Shown piece after piece: positions 7,021-13,091 of a stretch of DNA of 13,091 nucleotides. Under the pieces are notes generated by a model. That model ran no database searches. It was not told the DNA's origin and was given only the letters and a program-made list of their open reading frames with translations. A program made the translations under genes and the position numbers. How positions within the stretch are numbered: the stretch's first letter is position 1; every line of letters starts with the position of its first letter. Source of the stretch: CAMBDR01 sp046597185 (GTDB lineage Bacteria; Pseudomonadota; Gammaproteobacteria; Burkholderiales; Burkholderiaceae_D); assembly GCA_046597185.1 (NCBI GenBank), contig JBKJLF010000019.1, positions 1 through 13,091 of the forward strand, in the 5' to 3' direction.

Positions 7021-8007
7021 TCAACGCCGCCAATGCCCCGGCCCGGCTATGCGCGGCCCCGGCCCTGAGTGGTACCAGCCCGGAGAATAACGATAGCCCC
7101 ATGGGCGATAGTAGCCGCCATGGCCATAGTAGCCATGATGATAATTCGCCCACAACAAGCCACCTACCACCAGCGGTACAACTGGCCAATATGGGTCGTA
7201 GCGGTTCACCACCACGGTGCGTTGCACTTCGGTGACGGGGTAATAGGGCTGGGTATAAGTAGTGGTGGTAGTGGTCGTGCCTGGGTAACTGCTGGACTCG
7301 GTTTCCCAGGTTCCGGATGGGCGGTTCGATACCACGGTGGTGGTTTCGCGATTGACTTCTGCGCGCCGGATCGGCTCATTGCTCACGGCGCTCACCACAA
7401 AATTGCGCCGGTCCGAGGTGCTGGCTTGACCGTCCAAGGCCCAGTCATCAAATTCATCCCGATTGATGCTGGCAATATTGTTGCCCTGGCCACGCAGGGA
7501 AAATTGCGTGCCGGCCTGCAATTCATACGGCGCGGCACCATTGGCGCTAAAGCGCGCGTTGCCCGAAAACAAACGTAGTGCAATGGCGTCAGGCTGGGTC
7601 ACCGCATCCATACGCAATTGCGCACCTTCTTGCACACTCACCCGCCCTTGCGCGCTACGCAATTCGAGTGCAGAACTGGCCGATTGCACAAAAACACTGC
7701 CGTAATGCAAATTGAGAATGATTTGTTTGGCGTCCAACTGGCTGATTTCCAATTCGGATTCGGCATCCAGCCGCACCAGCGTGTTGCCGATGTAAAACTC
7801 GCTACGCGCCCTGGCATTGGTGTTGATGATATTGCGCGCCGCCAATAAGGCATTATTTTGCGCAGGTTTGGCGGCGGCACGGCTATTGCTGCGCAAATCG
7901 ACCGTGCCAGTTAAAACGGCCAGCCGCGCCGTCGTGGTGTCAGCCTGTGCGGCCATGGCACAGGGCGACAAGGCCGCCAGCGTAAATATGACAGGGTGGA
8001 TTTTCAT
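7021..8007 (-). CDS. Exported FecR-domain protein with Thr-rich and Gly/Tyr/His-rich C-terminus
   Basis: This 328-residue secreted or periplasmic protein has unknown function. Residues 1-23 are a signal peptide (MKIHPVIFTLAALSPCAMAA-QA). Residues 27-130 form a FecR-like beta domain (ARLAVLTGTVDLR, then LVRLDAESELEISQLD, LHYGSVFVQ and ALELRSAQGRVSV), the fold seen in FecR and DUF6600-type proteins. 'RDEFDDWALD' (183-192) resembles the segment that often closes it. A Thr run (244-250), a hydrophobic stretch (275-287) and a tail rich in Gly, Tyr, His and Pro follow. No FecI sigma factor or TonB receptor is adjacent, so it is unlikely to be the classic iron-dicitrate regulator. ATG 8007 was chosen because GAGG sits 6 nt upstream; the frame also reaches a TTG at 8019, which overlaps that site. 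It has its own promoter at 8046-8074. Confidence 0.8.
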   Translation of the reverse strand: MKIHPVIFTLAALSPCAMAAQADTTTARLAVLTGTVDLRSNSRAAAKPAQNNALLAARNIINTNARARSEFYIGNTLVRLDAESELEISQLDAKQIILNLHYGSVFVQSASSALELRSAQGRVSVQEGAQLRMDAVTQPDAIALRLFSGNARFSANGAAPYELQAGTQFSLRGQGNNIASINRDEFDDWALDGQASTSDRRNFVVSAVSNEPIRRAEVNRETTTVVSNRPSGTWETESSSYPGTTTTTTTYTQPYYPVTEVQRTVVVNRYDPYWPVVPLVVGGLLWANYHHGYYGHGGYYRPWGYRYSPGWYHSGPGPRIAGPGHWRR

Positions 8008-8045
8008 GATAGACCTCAAGGTAAAACGATCAGACGAACTCTTTA

Positions 8046-8074
8046 ATTAGAGGTAAAATTGCGGTAAAGTTCAA
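8046..8074 (-). promoter_or_regulatory. Sigma-70-type promoter of the FecR-domain gene
   Basis: Read on the minus strand, TTGAAC (8074-8069) and TCTAAT (8051-8046) are separated by 17 bp, 38 nt before the start codon at 8007. Spacing is ideal and both boxes are near consensus. The rest of the 8008-8192 spacer shows no gene. An imperfect stem around 8160-8180 lacks a T run, so I do not call it a terminator. Confidence 0.6.
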
Positions 8075-8192
8075 CCCGACTTACAAATACTTGCAATTGC
8101 CGGGAGAAGATTTACCTGGCGCAGCAGCAAATCCGGCATCGACCAAGGAATATTAGGCCCCGCAATCATTGCTTGCGCGGACAAAATCGGCG

Positions 8193-10658
8193 CTACGGCT
8201 TTTTGTCCCCAGCCCGCGCTCGTTCGCGCTCTCGTTGGCGCAATACGTCAATCATCACATTAAAGGTGCGCGCCAGGCGGCCAATTTCGTCATGGCTATC
8301 GACCTTGAGATTGGCTTTCTCATAGTCGCCTTCAGTCAAGGCATGGGCAGCTTCGGTCAGGCGCAGGATAGGGCGCACAATGCTGCGCGCAAACAATAAC
8401 GCCAGCAACAAAAACAGCAGTCCCACCAGCACCACACTGTACAACACGTTATTAAACAAGCGCGTCAAAGGCGCTTCAAACTGGCTGCGTGGCTCGCTGA
8501 TGCCCACCACCCAATCATGCCCGGCCACGGGCGCATATCCTGCATGCTCGGCATGCTCGATGCTGCCGGAAATGCGCGATGGATAGCTGATATTGCCATG
8601 GGTTTTGGCCGCGACCATGGCGCGCGCCAGCTCGGGCATATTCAAACTGGTAACCTGCGCTGTGCCAAAACGCCGATCCGCCCTGATTTGCCCTTGTTTG
8701 GCTGGCGATAACGCCGCCAGGCTGTGGTATAACTGGCGCGCATCGGGATGTTGAATCAGCACGCCATCGCCATCAATCACAAAGGGCACCCGTCCGGTTC
8801 CATTGGTGCTTTCGTCTAATATATTCCCAACCGTACCGCCCTTGATGCGCAACACTACCACGCCCACCACTTGGCGGTTTTTGTCAAATACCGGGTTGGA
8901 ATAATGGATGCCAGGCGCGGCATCGATATGGCTAACCAGCATGCCTGTGGTGAAGGACTTGCCCGCCATGGCTTGTTTAAAATAGTCACGAAATTGGCTA
9001 TTGCTGCCTATTGCCGCAGGGTCATTCGACACCAGCGCGATGCCATGTCGATCCAATAACATCCCCCGATGCACATCCGGATTGGTCGCCAGCAAATCGG
9101 TGATTTTGGTTTGCAGCTCGGCCAAGGTGGCCGGGTTGGGTGCGCGCAGGTAAGCGATAAAATCTGCGTCGCGCCCCAAATAGCTGGCCAGATGACGGCT
9201 GTCATTCAATAACTGGGCAAGTCGGCCCGCCACACTTTGCGCCAGCCGTTCCAGGTTACGCAATTCACTACTTGAAACGCTTTCGATGCTGCCATTCAAA
9301 TTATACCAGGCGGTCATGGTCATGGGCATCAGTGCCGCCAATACGAAAGCCAAACTCAGCTTCCAGCTCAGCGGCCAGGAGCCGGGGTGCGCCGCACGGC
9401 GCAGCCAACCCAGGCGCAAGCGCTGTTTCACCGCCTCGCCCAGGCGCAGGCGCAAGGCCTCTTGCAAACCCAGGCTGGCGCTGTGGTTGGCATACAAACG
9501 CTGGCAAAACTCCGCTACGCTTTGCGGGCGCGCATGTGGGTCCAGGGATAAGGCCGCATCAATGGCCTGCAAAAACGCGACGCTGTAACGCCCCTGCGCC
9601 AGTTCCTGCGCACCGGGCATGGGGCTTTGGCCGTGCTGCTGCGCCATGGCCCGCAGCGGTGCCGCTTGCGGCTTTTCGCCGGTCACCATCCAATACAAGG
9701 TCGCGCCCATGGCATAGATATCAGTCCACGGCCCTTGCTGCTGGCTCTGGTATTGCTCGGGCGGCGCATAGCCGGGTGTCACTATTGGCACATTCGGGGT
9801 CAAGTCTTGCAAGCCTGCGCTGTTTTGGCGGGCGGCACCAAAATCGAGTAACACCAGGCTACCATTGAGATCGCGCACCATGACGTTGTCGGGCTTGATG
9901 TCGCGATGCAGATAGCCGCTGGCATGCACCTGGGCCAAGCCGTCCAGCAAGGGTTGCAGCAGGCTCAGCAATTCAGATTCTGGCAGATTAGATTGGTGCT
10001 TTGAATCGCTACGCAAATCGCTACGCAAGTCGCTACGCCACCAGGCGCGCAGCGATTGGCCCTGTTCATATTCTTGCACGATATAGGCGGTGCGATACGC
10101 TTCAAAAAAGCGCGCCACCCGCACAATATGAGGGTGGCGAAAACTGGCCAGGGTGCGCGCTTCATATAAAAAATTCTCCAACCCGGTTTGATAAGTTTGG
10201 CTGTCTTCCGGGTAACGCGGCACCACGGAAAAATCGCTGGCACGGCAAGAAAATTCGACAGGCAGATATTCTTTAATCGCAAAGCGGGTATTCAAGTTGA
10301 TGTCGGTGGCCAAATAGGTAATGCCAAAGCCACCTTGGCCCAACACCTGGTCGATGCGGTATTCCAACAGCCGAAAGCCCGGCGGCAAGGCCAGCGCCGC
10401 CATGTTGGCCGCCGCCTGCATTTGATCGGCCATGCGCGTCTGATGATGGGCCGGGGCGATACGGGTGGAATCGGGGTCGAGTGTGACGGTTGGCGGCGCA
10501 CCCGCGCTGGCGTGGCTGACATGTTGCGCCAGACGTTGGCGCAACGCATTGGCGGTTTGCTCTTTGCTGCGCCGCAGTTTGCGCTCCAGCGCCAGCACGT
10601 GCTCCAGCGCGCGCACCCGTTGCGACAAATCCGGCGATTCAGGTGGAACTTGATCCAT
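8193..10658 (-). CDS. Transmembrane Ser/Thr protein kinase with Cache sensor and C-terminal HAMP domain
   Basis: This 821-residue protein is a receptor kinase. Order: N-terminal helix or coiled coil (about 9-45); kinase domain (about 97-388) with glycine loop LGQGGFG (106-112), K129 in FAIKEYLP, E166, catalytic HRDIKPDN (251-258), DFG (272-274), APPE (298-301) and D313; first membrane segment (about 434-452); extracytoplasmic Cache domain (about 455-735, with GMLLDRHGIALVSND, FRDYFKQAMAGK and WVVGISEP); second membrane segment (737-757); HAMP (758-810, with SHDEIGRLARTFNVMI); then only about 11 residues. All kinase residues are present. HAMP normally passes a signal on to a following output domain, and here none follows, so the signal must reach the N-terminal kinase. 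The start is set by AGGAG at 10669-10665, overlapping the dctM stop; the gene is last in the TRAP operon. Ligand and targets are unknown. Confidence 0.92.
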   Translation of the reverse strand: MDQVPPESPDLSQRVRALEHVLALERKLRRSKEQTANALRQRLAQHVSHASAGAPPTVTLDPDSTRIAPAHHQTRMADQMQAAANMAALALPPGFRLLEYRIDQVLGQGGFGITYLATDINLNTRFAIKEYLPVEFSCRASDFSVVPRYPEDSQTYQTGLENFLYEARTLASFRHPHIVRVARFFEAYRTAYIVQEYEQGQSLRAWWRSDLRSDLRSDSKHQSNLPESELLSLLQPLLDGLAQVHASGYLHRDIKPDNVMVRDLNGSLVLLDFGAARQNSAGLQDLTPNVPIVTPGYAPPEQYQSQQQGPWTDIYAMGATLYWMVTGEKPQAAPLRAMAQQHGQSPMPGAQELAQGRYSVAFLQAIDAALSLDPHARPQSVAEFCQRLYANHSASLGLQEALRLRLGEAVKQRLRLGWLRRAAHPGSWPLSWKLSLAFVLAALMPMTMTAWYNLNGSIESVSSSELRNLERLAQSVAGRLAQLLNDSRHLASYLGRDADFIAYLRAPNPATLAELQTKITDLLATNPDVHRGMLLDRHGIALVSNDPAAIGSNSQFRDYFKQAMAGKSFTTGMLVSHIDAAPGIHYSNPVFDKNRQVVGVVVLRIKGGTVGNILDESTNGTGRVPFVIDGDGVLIQHPDARQLYHSLAALSPAKQGQIRADRRFGTAQVTSLNMPELARAMVAAKTHGNISYPSRISGSIEHAEHAGYAPVAGHDWVVGISEPRSQFEAPLTRLFNNVLYSVVLVGLLFLLLALLFARSIVRPILRLTEAAHALTEGDYEKANLKVDSHDEIGRLARTFNVMIDVLRQRERERARAGDKKP
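10006..10041. repeat. Three 12-bp tandem units inside the kinase gene
   Basis: TCGCTACGCAAA (10006-10017), TCGCTACGCAAG (10018-10029) and TCGCTACGCCAC (10030-10041) follow directly. On the coding strand they give WRSD-LRSD-LRSDS. They lie in the kinase N-lobe/C-lobe linker after 'GQSLRAW', lengthening a surface loop between the hinge and helix D. The unit is a multiple of three, so copy changes keep the frame. Confidence 0.8.
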
Positions 10659-10667
10659 GCGTCACTC

Positions 10668-11963
10668 CTACATTTTTCCCGGCAAATACGTGGCAATGGC
10701 GGGAAAAAACCATAGCAACAATACCATGCCGCACATCAAGAAGAAAAACGGCAACGCAACCCGGGCAATATAAGTCATTTGCAACTGGGTCATGCCTTGC
10801 AAGACAAACAAATTAAAGCCAACGGGCGGCGTAATTTGCGCCATCTCCACCACAATCACCACAAAAATCCCAAACCAAATCAAATCGATATGGGCCGCCT
10901 GCACCGTCGGCAACACCACGCCCATGGTGAGCACCACCATCGAAATCCCATCCAGAAAACAACCCAGCACGATATAAAACAGCGCCAGCACCACAATCAG
11001 GAAGAAGGGGCTCAAGCCCAGCGTCCTGACATATTCTGCCAGATGGCGCGGCAAACCAACCAAACCCATGGCGAGTGTCAGCGCCGCCGCACCGGCCAGG
11101 ATTAGCGCAATCATGCAATACAGGCGCGTGGCCCCCATCAAGGCTTGCATAAAGGTGGCGCGGTTTAAGCTGCCTTGCAAGGCCGAAAGCCCGAAAGAGC
11201 CCACCACGCCCACGGCAGCGGCTTCGGTGGCGGTGGCAATGCCAGCATAAATACTGCCCAATACCGCGCTGATCAAACCGACCACGGGGATTAAATGGCG
11301 TGATTCATACAGCCGCTGACGTAGCGTGTATTGCTCGGTCGAGAGGGGGATTTTATCGGGATTGAGCAATGACCAAACGATGATGTAGCCGCTAAACAAG
11401 CCCGCCAGCAATAAACCCGGCACCACGCCTGCCACAAACAGGCGTGGAATCGATACGTCAGCACTGACGCCGTAGACGATCATGATGATCGAAGGCGGTA
11501 TCAGCAAGCCCAGCGTACCCGCGCCCGCCAGCGAGCCGATAATTTGGTCACGCGGGTAGCCGCGCCGGGTCAGTTCGGGCAGGGTCATTTTGCCGATGGT
11601 GGCGCAGGTGGCAGCACTGGAGCCGGATACCGCCGCAAAAATAGTGCAACCGATGACATTGGTATGCAATAAACGCCCCGGCAACCAATTCACCCACGGG
11701 GCCAGGCCCTTGAACATGCTCTCGGAGAGTTTGGTGCGAAATAAAATCTCACCCATCCAGATAAACAGTGGTAAGGCGGTTAAGGTCCAACTGGCAGCGC
11801 TGCCCCAAATGGTATGCGCCATGCTGGCCCCGGCGGGTAACGTGGACAAGGACAGTATCGCCACCCAGGCCACCCCGGTTAAGGCCAATCCAATCCAGAC
11901 CCCGCTGCCCAGGATCAGCACCAGCGCGAGAATTAACAGCGCGGCAATCAATAAATCATTCAT
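10668..11963 (-). CDS. dctM: TRAP transporter large permease, DctM subunit
   Basis: The 431-residue inner-membrane protein is the ion-coupled transport channel of a TRAP system, working with DctQ and the DctP solute-binding protein to import a carboxylic acid. The protein is almost wholly hydrophobic, with about a dozen membrane segments and DctM hallmarks: 'LPLFIWMGEIL', 'FAAVSGSSAATCATIGKMTLPEL', 'GSLAGAGTLGLLIPPSIIMIVYG' and near the end 'EMAQITPPVGFNLFVLQG'. The length is normal. I chose ATG 11963 because GAGG lies about 10 nt upstream and the text MNDLLIAALLILALVLI is a proper first helix. The frame opens earlier, at 12056, but that part is a Met-Val-Leu run made by the dctQ minisatellite read in another frame. 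Start and dctQ stop overlap by 8 nt, so translation is coupled. Confidence 0.93.
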   Translation of the reverse strand: MNDLLIAALLILALVLILGSGVWIGLALTGVAWVAILSLSTLPAGASMAHTIWGSAASWTLTALPLFIWMGEILFRTKLSESMFKGLAPWVNWLPGRLLHTNVIGCTIFAAVSGSSAATCATIGKMTLPELTRRGYPRDQIIGSLAGAGTLGLLIPPSIIMIVYGVSADVSIPRLFVAGVVPGLLLAGLFSGYIIVWSLLNPDKIPLSTEQYTLRQRLYESRHLIPVVGLISAVLGSIYAGIATATEAAAVGVVGSFGLSALQGSLNRATFMQALMGATRLYCMIALILAGAAALTLAMGLVGLPRHLAEYVRTLGLSPFFLIVVLALFYIVLGCFLDGISMVVLTMGVVLPTVQAAHIDLIWFGIFVVIVVEMAQITPPVGFNLFVLQGMTQLQMTYIARVALPFFFLMCGMVLLLWFFPAIATYLPGKM

Positions 11964-12588
11964 GGTGGAGCGCCTCAACATGATCGGCATGATCGGCACC
12001 ATCGGCACCATCAGAACCATCAGAACCATCAGAACCATCAGAACCATCAGCACCATTGGCCCCGTGGCGGCTGTCGGTTAATTCGAGCAGCAATTCATCC
12101 AGCACGGCAATCAAAAACACCACGCTGCCCAGCGCCATGCCTAATTGCGGTATCCACAGCGGGGTGGCGTCGGTGCCAGTTGAAATATCGTGCAACGCCC
12201 ATGATTGCCAGGTGTGGAATACACTGAAATAACAGAACAAGCCTGCCAACAGGGTGCCCAACAGAAGGCTAAAGCGCTCCAAATACGCTTGATGCGGCGG
12301 GCGCAAAGCGTTTAAAAGCAGGGTAACGCGGATATGTTCACCCTTTTTTAAGGTATGCGCCAAGGCTAAAAAGCCGGATGCCGCCATGCAGTAGCCAGCA
12401 TACGCATCGCTGCCATAAAAGTGCCACGGCAGGTAGCGCTGCGCCATGCCAGCCAACACCATCAAAAGCGTCATCACCAACATCAACGCAGCCAGCGCGG
12501 CGCTGGCGTCATACAAAAAGTTGAGCGCGCGGCGCAAGCGGCCAGCCTTGGGCGCAGGCGGCGTGGGTGCGATGGGCAGGGCCTTCAT
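11956..12588 (-). CDS. dctQ: TRAP transporter small permease, DctQ subunit, with repeat-coded tail
   Basis: This 210-residue inner-membrane protein pairs with DctM. Four membrane segments lie at about 25-47, 62-80, 105-127 and 147-167. 'KKGEHIRVTLLLNAL' (81-95) is the typical DctQ cytoplasmic motif, and 'PLWIPQLGMALGSVVF' opens the last helix. After residue 174 the protein has an extra tail of GSD and GAD units ending HADHVEALHHE, coded by a 9-bp minisatellite; family members normally end soon after the fourth helix. The gene starts 9 nt after the dctP stop, with only a weak A/G-rich ribosome-binding site inside the dctP end, and overlaps dctM by 8 nt. Identity as DctQ is firm; the role of the tail is unknown. 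Confidence 0.9.
   Translation of the reverse strand: MKALPIAPTPPAPKAGRLRRALNFLYDASAALAALMLVMTLLMVLAGMAQRYLPWHFYGSDAYAGYCMAASGFLALAHTLKKGEHIRVTLLLNALRPPHQAYLERFSLLLGTLLAGLFCYFSVFHTWQSWALHDISTGTDATPLWIPQLGMALGSVVFLIAVLDELLLELTDSRHGANGADGSDGSDGSDGSDGADGADHADHVEALHHE
11980..12060. repeat. 9-bp minisatellite coding the DctQ tail
   Basis: Nine 9-bp units lie head to tail. On the plus strand: two ATGATCGGC (11980-11997), ACCATCGGC (11998-12006), four identical ACCATCAGA (12007-12042), ACCATCAGC and ACCATTGGC (to 12060). On the coding strand they give Asp-Gly-Ser/Ala triplets, shifting to Asp-His-Ala at the end. The unit keeps the frame, so copy changes alter tail length only. The array also lies upstream of the dctM start and gives that frame a spurious Met-Val-Leu extension. 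Confidence 0.9.
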
Positions 12589-12597
12589 GGTGTGGGC

Positions 12598-13091
12598 TTA
12601 TTTCTTACGATAAGCGGTCAATAACTCTTGCCCGGCGCTACCGGCTTTTTTCTCCCAGTCGGCCAGCATGGTGGCACCCACCTGTTTCAGGTCGGCTGCC
12701 AATTTGGGGTTGGGGCGCACGATATTCATACCCTTGGCGCTCAATTCCTTTTTATACCATTCATTTTTTTCAGCGCTCAATTTCCAGCCGCGCAATTGGG
12801 CTTCGTGCGCCGCCTTGGTTAGCGCCTGTTGCGCCGCCGGGTCGAGTGCATTAAAGGCTTTTAGATTGACGATGACCGCATTTTTAGGTAGCCAGGCCTG
12901 GGTGTCATACCAGTATTTCACCGATTCATAAATTTTGCTGTCGTAACCGGTCGCGCCGGAACTCATCATCGCTTCCACCACGCCGGTGGCAAAGGCCTGG
13001 CTCACTTCTGCCGCCTGAATGGTCACCGGTTGTGCGCCAATCAATTCGGCCATTTTGGCAGTGGCCGAATTGATTGGCGCACAACCGGTGA
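12598..13091 (-). CDS. dctP: TRAP transporter solute-binding protein, DctP family (5' end missing)
   Basis: This is the C-terminal half of the periplasmic protein that binds the substrate and delivers it to DctQM. The frame is open to the right edge; the signal peptide and first lobe lie outside. Family text is clear: 'NSATAKMAELIGAQPVTIQAAEVSQAFATGVVEAM' (in parts: NSATAKMAELIGAQP, VTIQAAEVSQ, AFATGVVEAM), 'MSSGATGYDSKIYESVKYWYD', then 'LPKNAVIVNLKAFNALDPAAQQAL' and a helical end. Substrate cannot be told from this half. Reading from ATG 13053 would give a false 151-residue protein. The last 30 bases at the edge mirror 13023-13052 exactly, and the residues they add (TGCAPI) do not fit the family, so coding is trustworthy only up to about 13070. 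Confidence 0.88.
   Translation of the reverse strand, partial: TGCAPINSATAKMAELIGAQPVTIQAAEVSQAFATGVVEAMMSSGATGYDSKIYESVKYWYDTQAWLPKNAVIVNLKAFNALDPAAQQALTKAAHEAQLRGWKLSAEKNEWYKKELSAKGMNIVRPNPKLAADLKQVGATMLADWEKKAGSAGQELLTAYRKK
13023..13091. repeat. Perfect 30-bp inverted repeat reaching the window edge
   Basis: The arms 13023-13052 and 13062-13091 are exact reverse complements around the 9-nt centre TTTTGGCAG. The inner arm is genuine dctP coding sequence (AELIGAQPVT); the outer arm ends with the last base of the window. The repeat may continue outside. Its place in the middle of a conserved gene suggests a foldback artefact at a contig end. Confidence 0.9.

Noticed and set aside
7069..7578. 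169-codon plus-strand frame
   Set aside because: Antisense shadow of the repetitive FecR-protein C-terminus.
8160..8180. Stem-loop after the kinase gene as a rho-independent terminator
   Set aside because: The stem has a mismatch and no T run follows it.
9272..9868. 198-codon plus-strand frame (and others at 9286-9588, 10188-10715)
   Set aside because: Antisense shadows of the kinase gene: Arg/Pro/Ala-rich, no ribosome-binding site, no family text.
11964..12056. N-terminal extension of DctM made of Met-Val-Leu repeats
   Set aside because: It is the DctQ minisatellite read in another frame. A ribosome-binding site and a normal first helix place the start at 11963.
11980..12060. CRISPR-like array or phase-variation tract
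   Set aside because: The 9-bp units have no spacers, and copy changes keep the reading frame, so it is neither CRISPR nor an on/off switch.
12598..13053. 151-residue dctP product starting at ATG 13053
   Set aside because: That Met is internal: family-conserved text (NSATAK) precedes it in frame, and the gene runs to the window edge.

Overview
The window looks like chromosomal DNA of a Gram-negative proteobacterium, most likely a betaproteobacterium. This is inferred from family types: a periplasmic (LigE-like) ATP-dependent DNA ligase, a TRAP carboxylate transporter, a FecR-type exported protein and a Ser/Thr kinase of the 'PGF-LL-Y-I--VLGQGGFGITYLA' type. No rRNA, tRNA, CRISPR or intact insertion sequence is visible. 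The right edge ends inside a perfect foldback, which suggests it is a contig end.

Left part (1-4098, minus strand). One very large gene has been broken by two single-base frameshifts. Its N-terminus is a restriction-endonuclease-like (Cap4/DUF4297/Mrr-type) domain, followed by a P-loop STAND-type NTPase and a long helical C-terminal region that runs off the left edge. This is the layout of Avs-like anti-phage sensors. Read in frame, three pieces join into one protein of more than about 1,360 residues. The third piece (1-594) has no stop inside the window and is easy to miss. Upstream, 4099-4840 holds no gene I can recognise and looks like eroded DNA.

Middle (4841-8019). A small cupin gene (minus) lies divergently from a compact type II toxin-antitoxin operon (Phd/YefM-type antitoxin and PIN/VapC toxin, TGATG overlap) with a recognisable promoter and a probable autoregulatory inverted repeat. 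Next comes an exported ATP-dependent DNA ligase (plus), converging on a FecR-domain exported protein (minus) that has its own good sigma-70-type promoter.

Right part (8193-13091, minus strand). A tightly packed operon reads, in transcription order: TRAP solute-binding protein dctP (truncated by the window edge), small permease dctQ, large permease dctM, then a Ser/Thr kinase fused to an extracytoplasmic Cache sensor and a C-terminal HAMP domain. The gaps are 9 nt, an 8-nt overlap and 9 nt. My reading, as inference, is that the kinase senses a small ligand through its Cache domain, perhaps the transporter's substrate, and that the two are made together. The dctQ C-terminus is a 9-bp minisatellite coding a Gly-Ser-Asp tail.

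The best candidates for something new are the broken nuclease-STAND gene and the TRAP-linked kinase-Cache-HAMP receptor.
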